Virus record (IMG/VR): IMGVR_UViG_3300043823_000198
Span: 101,634 to 165,633 of that record
Direction: 5' to 3' (one strand)
From: a virus
Length of the DNA stretch: 64,000 bases
Numbering within the stretch: the first letter of the stretch is position 1; each line of letters begins with the position of its first letter. The notes under the pieces were generated by a model. That model was not told the DNA's origin, did no database searches, and saw nothing but the letters and a program-made list of their open reading frames with translations. Shown here piece after piece: positions 43,450 through 52,407 of this stretch. A program made the translations under genes and the position numbers.

Positions 43450-44047
43450 AACAACAGTAATTGATAATTTCTTTGACGATCCATACTCCATAAGGAACTA
43501 TGCTCTATCGTTAAAATACCCAAACAAAGGAATATATCCTGGAAAAAGAACTCTTCATTTAAAACAGGTAAACGAAAATTTCTACAATGAGATGGTGCGT
43601 AAAATTATGTCTTCTGTTTTTCAAGATTACTCTAAAATAGAATTTGATATGGATTTAAAATTCCAACTCGGTCAGGGTAGATACAAGGAAGGTTGGGCGC
43701 ATGCGGATGGTAAATACGCAGACATGTCTGGTATAGTTTATCTAAGTCCTGATGCTCCATTAAACTCTGGGACTATTATGTGCGATCCTGTTAATCCTGA
43801 AGACTGGAATAGGCAGGAGCATATTTTAAAAACTATACCAATAAGAAATAAACTTTATCTAGATGAGATAGATAATGCTGATGATAAGAGAATTGAACAT
43901 AACAGTCAATTTGTAACAAACATAGAAGTATCTAATATATTTAATAGAGCGTTCATATTTAATAGTCACAAATTTCACAGGGAGAATGTTGTTTTTGAAG
44001 ATAGATTAATAATGATATTCTCAACAAAATTATTTTTTAAGGTTTGA
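43442..44047 (+). CDS. Fe(II)/2OG-like oxygenase, DUF6445-like
   Basis: The 201-residue protein begins with FFDDPYSIRNYALSL and has WAHADGKYA (HxD) and a distal FNSHKFHREN with nearby arginine in DRLIMIF. DUF6445-type proteins accompany tryptophan-halogenase genes in several bacterial loci. It overlaps halogenase 2, so the two are likely co-translated. Assignment is by motif pattern and context. Confidence 0.6.
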   Translation: MVKTTVIDNFFDDPYSIRNYALSLKYPNKGIYPGKRTLHLKQVNENFYNEMVRKIMSSVFQDYSKIEFDMDLKFQLGQGRYKEGWAHADGKYADMSGIVYLSPDAPLNSGTIMCDPVNPEDWNRQEHILKTIPIRNKLYLDEIDNADDKRIEHNSQFVTNIEVSNIFNRAFIFNSHKFHRENVVFEDRLIMIFSTKLFFKV

Positions 44048-44048
44048 A

Positions 44049-45041
44049 ATGATAACTAAATCTAAACATAAATTAACTGACGAACGAACTTATTTTAAGC
44101 CGTTCAATTACCCATGGGCATATGAAGCGTGGCTTAAACATGAACAGGCGCATTGGTTACACTCTGAAGTGCCGATGGCTGAAGATGTTAAAGATTGGAA
44201 AAAGAAATTAACTGCTGAAGAAAAGCAGTTTCTGACGAACATTTTTAGATTCTTCACGCAAGGCGATATTGATGTTGCTGGTGGATATGTTAAGAATTAT
44301 CTTCCATATTTCCCACAGCCTGAAATTCGTATGATGTTATCAGGATTTGCTGCTCGAGAAGCGCTACATATCGCAGCATATAGTCACTTAATCGAAACGC
44401 TTGGTATGCCTGAGACAACTTATAATGAGTTCTTGGAATATCAGGAAATGAAGGATAAACACGAATATGTTGTCGAACAAAGTTCGAAAAATGGTACTAT
44501 TGAATCAACTGCGCAACACATCGCCATCTTCTCTGCTTTTACAGAAGGTATGCAGTTGTTCAGTAGTTTTATTATGCTTCTTAATTTTCCTCGTCATGGT
44601 TTGATGAAGGGGATGGGTCAGATTGTCACTTGGTCAATTGTTGATGAAACAATGCATGCTGAGAATATGATCAAGTTGTTCAAAGAATTCATTAAAGAAA
44701 ATAACGAAATCTGGAACGATGAGTTGAAGAGTAAAATTTATACCATTGCCGAAAAGATGGTAGAGCTAGAAGATAAGTTCATTGACCTTTGTTATGAAAA
44801 TGGTGATATGAGAGAACTTTCTGCTTCTGATGTAAAGCAGTACATTCGCTATATCGCAGACCGTCGCCTAATCTCATTAGGCATGAAGGGTATTTTCAAA
44901 GTTAAAAAGAATCCACTACCATGGGTCGAGGAGATGATTAATGCGCCAGTACATGGCAACTTCTTTGAGAATCGTGTTACAGATTATGCTAAAGGTGCGT
45001 TAACTGGTTCGTGGAACGATGTATGGGGGAAAGCAGCGTAA
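44049..45041 (+). CDS. nrdB: Ribonucleotide reductase class I small subunit NrdB
   Basis: The 330-residue protein has the diiron and radical-site residues: E104, H107 and Tyr111 (EALHIAAY), plus TEGMQLFSS and VDETMHAEN with the last Glu and His ligands. The radical tyrosine is present, so it is a standard class Ia-type enzyme. The stop overlaps a zinc-ribbon gene. Confidence 0.93.
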   Translation: MITKSKHKLTDERTYFKPFNYPWAYEAWLKHEQAHWLHSEVPMAEDVKDWKKKLTAEEKQFLTNIFRFFTQGDIDVAGGYVKNYLPYFPQPEIRMMLSGFAAREALHIAAYSHLIETLGMPETTYNEFLEYQEMKDKHEYVVEQSSKNGTIESTAQHIAIFSAFTEGMQLFSSFIMLLNFPRHGLMKGMGQIVTWSIVDETMHAENMIKLFKEFIKENNEIWNDELKSKIYTIAEKMVELEDKFIDLCYENGDMRELSASDVKQYIRYIADRRLISLGMKGIFKVKKNPLPWVEEMINAPVHGNFFENRVTDYAKGALTGSWNDVWGKAA

Positions 45042-45190
45042 TGACTACAAAACATTTTGAGTGCGAAGAATGTGGCGCTCATGGTAAAATTATTGTAAAA
45101 GGTGAAGATCACAAATTAGAAGATATAGTCTATTGTCCAATCTGTTCAGCAGACATTTATGAAGAGGAAGACTTTGATGAAGAACAGTGA
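45041..45190 (+). CDS. Small zinc-ribbon protein (49 aa)
   Basis: The 49-residue protein has CEECG and CPICS, a likely Zn(Cys)4 knuckle pair, and a very acidic tail. It overlaps the nrdB stop by one base, suggesting a link to the reductase. Function unknown. Confidence 0.65.
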   Translation: MTTKHFECEECGAHGKIIVKGEDHKLEDIVYCPICSADIYEEEDFDEEQ

Positions 45191-45219
45191 AGGTTGGGAT
45201 GGTTAATAAATAGTCCACT

Positions 45220-45645
45220 ATGTGGATATTTAATAATCTGATCGTTGAAGAACTTCCCGAAGACTGTGTTGGCTTTGTTTATTTAATTACGAACAAAGCC
45301 ACCAGTCGTATGTATATTGGTAAGAAGTTGGCCAAGTTCAGCAAGACTACCTACAAGACTGTTAAACTTAAGAACGGAACTAAAAAGAAAAAGAAAATAC
45401 GTGGAAAAATTGATTCTGATTGGCGAGATTACTATGGTTCAAGCATAGAACTAAATAAAGATATAGAGTCTCTGGGTAAAGAAAACTTTACTCGTGAGAT
45501 TCTTTTTTATTGTAAATCAAAAGCTGAATGTTCATATATTGAAGCGAGAGAACAGTTTTCTAGAAAGGTGTTAGAATCAGATCAATACTATAACGGACAG
45601 ATATCTGTTAGAGTCCATGGTTCTCATATTAAAGGTAAATTATGA
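45220..45645 (+). CDS. GIY-YIG-type endonuclease
   Basis: The 141-residue protein has a GFVYLI ... RMYIGKK motif pair, a variant of GIY-YIG, then a Lys-rich insertion and DYYGSS with SYIEAREQF. Such proteins in T4-like phages are mobile Seg-type nucleases. It lies just outside nrdAB. A TAATAAATA sequence precedes it, a weak late-promoter-like match. It overlaps the next gene by ATGA. Confidence 0.75.
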   Translation: MWIFNNLIVEELPEDCVGFVYLITNKATSRMYIGKKLAKFSKTTYKTVKLKNGTKKKKKIRGKIDSDWRDYYGSSIELNKDIESLGKENFTREILFYCKSKAECSYIEAREQFSRKVLESDQYYNGQISVRVHGSHIKGKL

Positions 45646-46751
45646 CATATCTATTATTTGCTTCAGCATTAGGCTTATCTGCCTGTGCTGCATATTATTC
45701 TGTTATGGGATTGGTTGCCATATTCGCAGCATCCGTAGTTCCAATCTTTATCATGGGTACTTTACTTGAAGCATCCAAATTAGTAGTAGCATCCTGGATT
45801 TATCGTAACTGGAAAGACATTCCTCTTATGATGAAATCTTATTTCACAATCGCATTAGTGATTTTAATGATGTTGACTTCAATGGGTATTTTTGGCTATC
45901 TATCCAAGGCACACTTGGACCAAAATATTCCTAGTGGCGATGTAGCGGCAAAACTTGCATTAATTGATGAGAAAATTAAAACCGAAAAGGAAAACATCAA
46001 TGCCAGTCGTAAAGAAATTACTCAACTTGATCAACAAGTGGATCAAACCATCGGCAGAACCACAGACGATAAAGGAGCTGAGCGAGCCATCGCCATCCGA
46101 AAAGGGCAGCAAAAAGATCGTCAAAGAATCCTCAAAGAAATCTCCGATTCGCAAACTAAACTCGCAGGTTACAACGAAGAGCGTGCTCCAATCGCGAGCG
46201 AAGTCAGAAAAGTCGAAGCAGAAGTTGGACCGATCAAGTACATAGCAGCACTAATATATGGCGATAACCCAGAGAGCGATGTTTTAGAAAAAGCAGTTCG
46301 CTGGGTTATCATTATGATTGTTTCAGTATTTGACCCACTTGCCGTTCTATTATTGATTGCCGCAAACTGGCAACAAAAACGTGATAGTGAAGATGATTCT
46401 TTTAAGGACAAACCAAATATAATTGATGAGGGTATTCTTCCAGAAGTCGAAGAAACGCCAAAAATAATTAGTATGTCAGTTGGTGATGTGGTTATTGTTG
46501 GAGAAGAAACTGATATAAAAACATCTTATGAAGACAAACCAGTCGAAGAAACTGCAACAGAAGAAGATTTAGATATTAAAGTTGATGAATCCAAAGACTG
46601 GGAAGCATCTCTTTATGACAGAATTGATAATAGAACAGAAGAAATTTCTTCAAATAAAGCAAAAAGTTTCTTATCTAAAGCAAAAGATGTATTTACAACT
46701 GGTATAAAAACTATTGAAACTGAAGTCGAAGAAATCCAAAAGAATAAATAA
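45642..46751 (+). CDS. Multi-span membrane protein with coiled coil
   Basis: The 369-residue protein has three N-terminal hydrophobic segments (about residues 1-50 and 65-88), a coiled coil (105-180), another hydrophobic segment (220-245, KAVRWVIIMIVSVFDPLAVLLL) and an acidic tail. The layout resembles DUF4407-type membrane proteins. Role unknown; perhaps superinfection exclusion or lysis timing. Confidence 0.6.
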   Translation: MTYLLFASALGLSACAAYYSVMGLVAIFAASVVPIFIMGTLLEASKLVVASWIYRNWKDIPLMMKSYFTIALVILMMLTSMGIFGYLSKAHLDQNIPSGDVAAKLALIDEKIKTEKENINASRKEITQLDQQVDQTIGRTTDDKGAERAIAIRKGQQKDRQRILKEISDSQTKLAGYNEERAPIASEVRKVEAEVGPIKYIAALIYGDNPESDVLEKAVRWVIIMIVSVFDPLAVLLLIAANWQQKRDSEDDSFKDKPNIIDEGILPEVEETPKIISMSVGDVVIVGEETDIKTSYEDKPVEETATEEDLDIKVDESKDWEASLYDRIDNRTEEISSNKAKSFLSKAKDVFTTGIKTIETEVEEIQKNK

Positions 46752-46768
46752 AATAAAAAGGATTCAAA

Positions 46769-47293
46769 ATGGCAGAAGTAAAACCTCTATCTCGTTCAGA
46801 GAGAGAAGCGAAAATCAAAGATAAAGCTGGCTGGGCAATTACTGTCCTTGCAGCTGCATTGGCAATCAATACATACTTCGGGAATGCCAATTCGAGTAAA
46901 ATTCTAAATAATACAATTGCAATAAACGACGTATGGTCATTTTATCAGGCCAAGTCAATAAAACAAAGTATTACTGAGATGGCTATCGATCAAACTAAAG
47001 ATCCAGAAAGAAAAAAACAGCTACAGGCTAAAGTTGAGCGATATGAAACCGATCCTATTAGTGGTGAAGGTAAAAAAGAATTATCAGCTAAAGCCAAAAA
47101 GTTAGATTCAGAAAGAATAGAAGCCAAGAAGAATTCTCCTTGGTATACATTCGCTGGTTCTACATTACAAATTTCAATCGTTTTATTATCAGCATCAATT
47201 TTGTCCGTAAGCATGGGTATGTTTTGGGCAAGCATTGGTGTTGGTGCTGTTGGAATTTTGTTAATGCTACAAGCAATGATGGCAATTATATAA
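46769..47293 (+). CDS. Membrane protein with central coiled coil
   Basis: The 174-residue protein has an N-terminal span (about 25-40), a charged helical middle and two C-terminal hydrophobic segments (about 127-173). The ribosome site AAAGGA precedes the ATG. It probably works with the neighbouring membrane protein. A perfect 7-bp AATTCGA/TCGAATT hairpin follows at 47292-47310. Confidence 0.6.
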   Translation: MAEVKPLSRSEREAKIKDKAGWAITVLAAALAINTYFGNANSSKILNNTIAINDVWSFYQAKSIKQSITEMAIDQTKDPERKKQLQAKVERYETDPISGEGKKELSAKAKKLDSERIEAKKNSPWYTFAGSTLQISIVLLSASILSVSMGMFWASIGVGAVGILLMLQAMMAII

Positions 47294-47388
47294 TTCGAAA
47301 ACATCGAATTGAGCAGTTAGTTTTGTATTCTATATCATAATCCTATAACAATAATAACTGGAGGGGTGGTCAAAAGCTGCCTTAAGAA

Positions 47389-47916
47389 ATGATTAGATTA
47401 AATCAAATCGCTGCTGTGGCAGCATTAGCATTTGTGTGCGTAAATGTATCGGCACAAACAGACCCAATCGTAACTCAAAGCACTAGCACTAGTACAGCTA
47501 CGAATAATGGTTCGACAACAACCAAGGTAATCTCACCACCACCAACAGCAGTTGCACCAACCATCACAACTATCAATAATGATGTTTGTGCCACAGCTGC
47601 ATCAGGTGCAGTTCAAACACAAATTCTTGGTATCTCCATGGGTGGTACAACAAGAGATATGAATTGTGAGCGTATTAAACTTTCTAAGAACCTATACGAC
47701 ATGGGTATGAAAGTTGCTGCGGTTGCTACTCTATGCCAAGACGATAGAGTATTTAAAGCAATGCTCGATGCTGGAACACCATGCCCAATACAAGGTAAGA
47801 TTGGTGAACAAGCAAAAGAACTTTGGACTGCCAAAGGACGTATTAAAGAAGAAGATATCGTTCAGTTACCAGAAAAGAAAAAAGAAGAACCAGTTAGAGA
47901 GTCTGGCGAGAAGTAA
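47389..47916 (+). CDS. Secreted protein with signal peptide
   Basis: The 175-residue protein has a signal peptide ending at SAQ (about residue 23), a Thr/Ser-rich region, then a cysteine-containing domain and a Glu/Lys-rich tail. It overlaps the next gene by one base; GGAGGGG lies about 26 bases upstream. Likely secreted to the periplasm. Confidence 0.65.
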   Translation: MIRLNQIAAVAALAFVCVNVSAQTDPIVTQSTSTSTATNNGSTTTKVISPPPTAVAPTITTINNDVCATAASGAVQTQILGISMGGTTRDMNCERIKLSKNLYDMGMKVAAVATLCQDDRVFKAMLDAGTPCPIQGKIGEQAKELWTAKGRIKEEDIVQLPEKKKEEPVRESGEK

Positions 47917-50111
47917 TGAAACTCTTAGCAGTTATCTTTTCTGCTATTTTAGTTGCTGGTTTAGGTAAATGCAGCAACGTACATGCGCAGACTGGAGTTT
48001 CTCCTAACCTAGTCGCTGTTCCTTATAGTTCTCCGACCAATGTTATCAACTATACTGGAACAGGTGGTGGGGTTTCAGGAGGAGCAACTCCTGGTCTGAA
48101 CACATCTAGTAATGTTCTCTATTTTGGCTATACCCAGCAGACAGTGGCATACGCATACGCTTTTAATCAAGCACTTCAAAACAGCGGTATGACTATTACT
48201 GGGTATAATTACTCATGGGATTATTTGAATCAAGGGTATAGCGCAGGTACTTTATCTGCCAATTTAAATTTCTCTGGAACAAATGGAACTTCTCTTTACA
48301 GTAAGAGTTGGTCCTTGGGAACTACTACTAATTGGACAACTGTAAGTGGAACTGATACATTACCAAATAATGGATTGCTGGCTTCAAGCATAGCAAATTT
48401 CTCTTTATCTTTTACTGGTAAAGATAATCGTTATTGGGCAGGTTATTATGGTCCACAAGTTAGAAACCCCTCTTTATCTTTGAACTACACATTTGATGTA
48501 TGTTCAACAAATCCATTATCAAGTCCAAATTGCCCAGGATATGCTGCTGCATATCTTACGCAACAGTGTAACGCAAATCCTTTATATAATTCTAGTTGTC
48601 CAGGATATGCTGCTGCTTTATATACTCAACAATGTAATGCGAACCCTCTTTCTGATCCTGGATGCCCAGGATATGCTGCTGCATATCTAACATATCAGTG
48701 TTCAGTTAACCCACTTTACTCAACTACTTGTTCAGGATATGCCACAGCCTACCACAATCAACAATGCGCAGCGAATCCATTATATGCTACTGATTGCTCA
48801 GGATATCAACAAGCGTATCTTGCACAACAATGCTCTGCTAATCAACTTTATTCAACAAGTTGTCCAGGTTATGCTGTTACCTACCACAATCAACAGTGTG
48901 CCGCCAATCAACTCTACGCAACAGACTGTCCAGGATACCAACAAGCGTATCTAGGGCAACAGTGTAGTTTGAATCAGTTGTATAGTACATCATGTCCAGG
49001 ATATCAAGCAGCATATACTCAACAACAATGTTCAACAAATCCTTTATACAGTACAACTTGTACGGGATATGCGCAGGCATATTTTAATCAACAATGCTCA
49101 GCAAACCCTTTATATAATTCTAGTTGTCCAGGATATGGTCAAGCATACTTTAATCAACAATGCTCCATCAATCCATTGTATAATGTTAACTGTACTGGGT
49201 ATACCCAAGCATATCACATGCAACAGTGTACAGCCAATCCACTATATGCAAGCGATTGTCCAGGATACCAACAAGCATACTTTAATCAACAATGTTCATT
49301 AAATGGATTGTATAGCACACAGTGTCCAAACTATGCCACTGCTTATGCCACACAACAAGCGTTACAACAATCAACAGCAACTACTAAAAGCAGTACCGCA
49401 ACTACTACAAACACAACTACAGCTGCTCCTGTTGTAGTTGCTGCGGCAACAACTACGGCAACTTCTACTGGTACCACATCATCGGTTCCTGTTGCTGTTG
49501 TTTCAAATCCAGTTGTTAACACCATTGTAACATCAACGTCAACTGCCACTAACTCAGCTACTGCTCCAGCTGCAGCAGTTTCATTAACACCATCGGCAGC
49601 AAGTACCACAACAACAGCCACTGTTCAATCAACAGCAACAACTGATAGTTCTTCAAGCTCAAGTAGTTCAACTACAAGTTCTTCTAGCAGTTCTTCTTCA
49701 AGCTCAAGTAGTTCTACGTCATCTAGTTCTTCTGCTTCTACGCCAATGCCGACAACTTCTGGGGTTCAAAGTGCGCCTCCAGCAAAATCAGCTCGTCAAG
49801 AAATTCAAGAGAAGCGTGAAGCAGCTGCAAAAGAAAAAGCAGTAGAAGAAGGTAAGAAAGCTGACGCAAGCAAAGCTGCAAACTTCGAACAGCAGTTGAA
49901 GGTTCAGAATGTTGTTATCCAGGCAATGGGTTTCACACCTGGATTCCAAACATATAATTTTATAATGCCAGACGGTATTGGTTATAGATCATACAGCGTC
50001 TATAACAATCAAACCAACGTTGATAATAAACGACTAGGATGGGGTCTGTACGGACCATCTGATAAATTACATAATGAACTAGTAGAATCACAATATAACA
50101 GAGGAAATTAA
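47916..50111 (+). CDS. Secreted repeat protein with thirteen 22-residue cysteine repeats
   Basis: The 731-residue protein has a signal peptide (cleavage near VHA-QTG), a beta-rich Ser/Gly/Asn region (residues 30-190), thirteen 22-residue repeats (196-481) with consensus CxxNPLYxxxCxGYxxAYxxQQ, a long Ser/Thr/Ala stalk with poly-serine, and a C-terminal 130-residue domain that ends with a Tyr-rich globular part. Two Cys per repeat suggests disulfide-stabilised units outside the cytoplasm. It may be a virion adhesin or envelope protein; I know no family. Confidence 0.75.
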   Translation: MKLLAVIFSAILVAGLGKCSNVHAQTGVSPNLVAVPYSSPTNVINYTGTGGGVSGGATPGLNTSSNVLYFGYTQQTVAYAYAFNQALQNSGMTITGYNYSWDYLNQGYSAGTLSANLNFSGTNGTSLYSKSWSLGTTTNWTTVSGTDTLPNNGLLASSIANFSLSFTGKDNRYWAGYYGPQVRNPSLSLNYTFDVCSTNPLSSPNCPGYAAAYLTQQCNANPLYNSSCPGYAAALYTQQCNANPLSDPGCPGYAAAYLTYQCSVNPLYSTTCSGYATAYHNQQCAANPLYATDCSGYQQAYLAQQCSANQLYSTSCPGYAVTYHNQQCAANQLYATDCPGYQQAYLGQQCSLNQLYSTSCPGYQAAYTQQQCSTNPLYSTTCTGYAQAYFNQQCSANPLYNSSCPGYGQAYFNQQCSINPLYNVNCTGYTQAYHMQQCTANPLYASDCPGYQQAYFNQQCSLNGLYSTQCPNYATAYATQQALQQSTATTKSSTATTTNTTTAAPVVVAAATTTATSTGTTSSVPVAVVSNPVVNTIVTSTSTATNSATAPAAAVSLTPSAASTTTTATVQSTATTDSSSSSSSSTTSSSSSSSSSSSSSTSSSSSASTPMPTTSGVQSAPPAKSARQEIQEKREAAAKEKAVEEGKKADASKAANFEQQLKVQNVVIQAMGFTPGFQTYNFIMPDGIGYRSYSVYNNQTNVDNKRLGWGLYGPSDKLHNELVESQYNRGN
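48501..49358 (+). repeat. Thirteen tandem 66-bp coding repeats
   Basis: The segment is exactly 13 units of 66 bases, all in frame. Units differ mainly at third positions and at variable residues, so the repeat is old or under selection at the protein level. It is not a CRISPR array. Confidence 0.9.
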
Positions 50112-50112
50112 A

Positions 50113-50631
50113 ATGACAGACTTAGACAAAAAAGTAGATGAATTAGAAGCAGCTAAAGAAAAGTACATGAGCGCAAATACTGTTATCAGTATCGGTGGTT
50201 ATGAATTCACACCAGCAAAATTAATGGTGGCATTCACTCTTATCTCTTCAACACTAGGTGGTCTATATGGTGCGTTTGAAGTGTATAAAGACTACCAAGA
50301 TATGAAAACTAAAATCGCCAAATATGTATCACCAGACTTATCTGAGTTCGATAAGCGTCTTGCTGTTTTAGAACAAAATAGTCAGAAGCAGGTTGATGCC
50401 ACTGACACAATTAAAAACGATTTAAAAAGTGATATCCGTCATCTAGGAGATACAGTTGATGCTGTTGAACGTTCTTCTAAACAAACACAACGTGATGTTT
50501 CACAAGACATCCAAGATGTACGTAAAGAACTGCGAACATCATCTAAGGAAACAGAAAGCAGACTTCAACAAATTAGTAAAGATGTTGATAATAAAATTCA
50601 GAAAGCATTAGATAATCCTTTGGCTCACTAA
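50113..50631 (+). CDS. Coiled-coil membrane protein
   Basis: The 172-residue protein has a membrane span (about 33-55) and a long coiled coil (80-165). It starts just after the repeat protein. It resembles small phage proteins that anchor complexes to membranes. Function unknown. Confidence 0.6.
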   Translation: MTDLDKKVDELEAAKEKYMSANTVISIGGYEFTPAKLMVAFTLISSTLGGLYGAFEVYKDYQDMKTKIAKYVSPDLSEFDKRLAVLEQNSQKQVDATDTIKNDLKSDIRHLGDTVDAVERSSKQTQRDVSQDIQDVRKELRTSSKETESRLQQISKDVDNKIQKALDNPLAH

Positions 50632-50653
50632 ATAGAAAACAATTGGAGATATT

Positions 50654-50998
50654 ATGAAGAAAATACTTTTGTCTGTATTCGTATTGTTATCTGGCTGTTC
50701 TTTAATGCCAAGATCGCATGATGGCGCAATGTTTGATGATCTAGTGTCAGTAAAAATTGCAATTGAAAAATTAGATTGCTCAAATAGAGATTGGTATTGG
50801 AATGATGCCAAAGATAAAATTAGAAGACTAGAAATTTATACCCAATGGCGTGGAGATCCACAAGCAGGTTCAATCTCACAATTAGGTATTACTCTTGGTA
50901 AAGCTGAAGACACTAAAAATGAAGTTTTTTGCGAAGACCTGTTAAAGATAAATAAAACAAGAATTGAAGTTATCGCTGACGCATGGAAGGGAAGATAA
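50654..50998 (+). CDS. Small lipoprotein
   Basis: The 114-residue protein has a lipobox LSGC (Cys15) after a hydrophobic signal. The mature part has helical segments and two Cys. It may be a second outer-membrane lipoprotein of the phage, besides the spanin. GGAG precedes the ATG. Confidence 0.7.
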   Translation: MKKILLSVFVLLSGCSLMPRSHDGAMFDDLVSVKIAIEKLDCSNRDWYWNDAKDKIRRLEIYTQWRGDPQAGSISQLGITLGKAEDTKNEVFCEDLLKINKTRIEVIADAWKGR

Positions 50999-51231
50999 TG
51001 TTAGAACAGTTAAGAGAACAAGCAGGATTGGGTGGACCAGCAGCACAATTAGCCAATCAATTATTGGTTATTCGTGAGCAGTATGAGACGCAAATTATTA
51101 CAACTGATGAATATCAATTTCTTTTGCAACAGATTGCTGAAGTTCAAGCAGCACAAGATCTTGCAAACGACGAAGTTGCGATGAGGTTTATAGTCAATTC
51201 AGCTGAATTTCTTGCGAGTCAGCTTTTATAA
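50998..51231 (+). CDS. Small helical protein
   Basis: The 77-residue protein is Gln/Ala-rich and helical (LREQAGLGGPAAQLANQLL). ATG at 50998 overlaps the lipoprotein stop. Role unknown. A terminator follows. Confidence 0.6.
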   Translation: MLEQLREQAGLGGPAAQLANQLLVIREQYETQIITTDEYQFLLQQIAEVQAAQDLANDEVAMRFIVNSAEFLASQLL

Positions 51232-51254
51232 GTCTAAAGTTTTACTTTAACATA

Positions 51255-51279
51255 AAACCCTACTGACAGTAGGGTTTTT
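51255..51279 (+). terminator. Rho-independent terminator (cassette copy 3)
   Basis: AAACCCTACT (51255-51264) pairs with AGTAGGGTTT (51268-51277), followed by more T residues. It closes the membrane/secreted protein unit. Confidence 0.85.
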
Positions 51280-51290
51280 CATCATTTTGC

Positions 51291-51318
51291 TTGACATTTA
51301 TTGCAAATAGAGTATAAT
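51291..51318 (+). promoter_or_regulatory. Sigma70-type promoter (cassette copy 3)
   Basis: TTGACA (51291-51296), extended to TTGACATTTA, and TATAAT (51313-51318) are 16 bases apart. It drives the MazG-like and phosphatase genes. Confidence 0.88.
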
Positions 51319-51353
51319 TACTGTATAAATTGAAAAATGATGAAAGGTTTGTT

Positions 51354-51656
51354 ATGAAGAAATTTGCGATGAAAGATTTGTTAGTTGCCAAGAATGAAGA
51401 AATTCTGTTAATAACTCAAGAAGAATGTGCCGAGGTTACTCAAGCGATTAGCAAGGTTTTTCGATTTGGTATGGAAGATACATTCAATGGCATCTCTAAT
51501 AGAGAACACTTAGAAGAAGAAGTTGGTGATTTACTTTGTATGATTGACCTTCTTATTGATTCAGGAATGCTTGACGAAACATCTGTTATGGCAGCAAGAT
51601 CTGCTAAACTTAACAAACTGAAAAAATGGACTGGTATTTTTAAGGAAGTTGCATGA
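51354..51656 (+). CDS. MazG-like nucleotide pyrophosphohydrolase
   Basis: The 100-residue protein has EECAEVTQAISK followed by HLEEEVGDLLCMIDLLID, the EExxE and ExxD metal motifs of MazG-like enzymes. ATG at 51354 is preferred because AAAGG lies nearby; an earlier in-frame start at 51330 lacks it. It may lower (p)ppGpp or recycle non-standard nucleotides. Confidence 0.8.
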   Translation: MKKFAMKDLLVAKNEEILLITQEECAEVTQAISKVFRFGMEDTFNGISNREHLEEEVGDLLCMIDLLIDSGMLDETSVMAARSAKLNKLKKWTGIFKEVA

Positions 51657-52144
51657 CTCGTTGGATTGAAAATGTAAGTAGGGATGCTGTTCGAAATGGA
51701 CATCATTCTGATATGGGTGTTAACTCTATGCTGATTCAGATTGCTGATCCAGCTCAAGGGTTTCCTACACCTAAACATACATTTAAAGAAACCCATACGT
51801 TTGAATTTCTTGATGCAGACGATACTGATAGTTTTCCTGAAGAGTGTCTGATTAGTCAGAATCAAGCAGATGAATTGGTTCGTTTGTTGCAACATGCCCT
51901 TGACAATTCTATGAACGTATTGGTTCATTGTCATGCTGGTATTTGCCGTAGTGGTGCTGTTACTGAAGTTGGCACAATGATGGGTTTTACTGCAACCGAA
52001 AGGTTCCGTATGCCTAATCTGCGTGTGAAACACTTTATGATGAAAACCCTTGGATTGACATACGACTCTGCGGAGCCTACGTCATGGACCAATGGTTGGG
52101 TCACAGAATCTGGAATTGTTATGCCAAATGGAGATTTTGAATGA
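51653..52144 (+). CDS. Dual-specificity/tyrosine-phosphatase-like protein
   Basis: The 163-residue protein has VHCHAGICRSG, the HCxxGxxRS phosphatase loop, with a helix before it. The general-acid aspartate may be in the DADDTDS segment. It probably removes phosphate from a protein or small molecule of the host. It overlaps both neighbours by four bases. Confidence 0.8.
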   Translation: MTRWIENVSRDAVRNGHHSDMGVNSMLIQIADPAQGFPTPKHTFKETHTFEFLDADDTDSFPEECLISQNQADELVRLLQHALDNSMNVLVHCHAGICRSGAVTEVGTMMGFTATERFRMPNLRVKHFMMKTLGLTYDSAEPTSWTNGWVTESGIVMPNGDFE

Positions 52145-52389
52145 AAGGTTTGATCACAAACGACTGGGACAGGGATAATCTGAACTTCTTGCTTAATGCA
52201 AGTCCAGAGACAATGGCTGATTGGGAAGCCACCGTTGATGAAGACGATAAGGTATATGCTCAAGAATTGCTTGATGCGTACGCAGAAGAATTGCGCATTC
52301 AAGCCCATGATCTTGTGATCGAAGGTAAGATGGCGTTGATGATGGAATATAGGGACGCTGATAGCGTGTTAAAGAAATTTGCTTTGTAA
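52141..52389 (+). CDS. Unknown acidic small protein
   Basis: The 82-residue helical, acidic protein overlaps the phosphatase gene by ATGA. Family not recognised. Confidence 0.6.
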   Translation: MKGLITNDWDRDNLNFLLNASPETMADWEATVDEDDKVYAQELLDAYAEELRIQAHDLVIEGKMALMMEYRDADSVLKKFAL

Positions 52390-52407
52390 GAGAAAATGAT
52401 GTATAAT
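52379..52407 (+). promoter_or_regulatory. Promoter of the TTGCTTTG group, inside a coding end
   Basis: TTGCTT (52379-52384) and TATAAT (52402-52407) have a 17-base spacer. The sequence TTGCTTTGTAA and GATGTATAAT match the promoter at 37741. It overlaps the 3' end of the preceding gene and the start of the 48-aa frame, so it likely serves the gene at 52526. Confidence 0.55.

Noticed and set aside
45200-45215. Late promoter before the GIY-YIG gene
   Set aside because: TAATAAATA is only a partial match to TATAAATA in an AT-rich gap, so I do not list it as a feature. Similar weak matches near 34789, 35702 and 50632 were also set aside.
48501-49358. CRISPR-like tandem array
   Set aside because: The 66-bp units are in-frame coding repeats without spacers.
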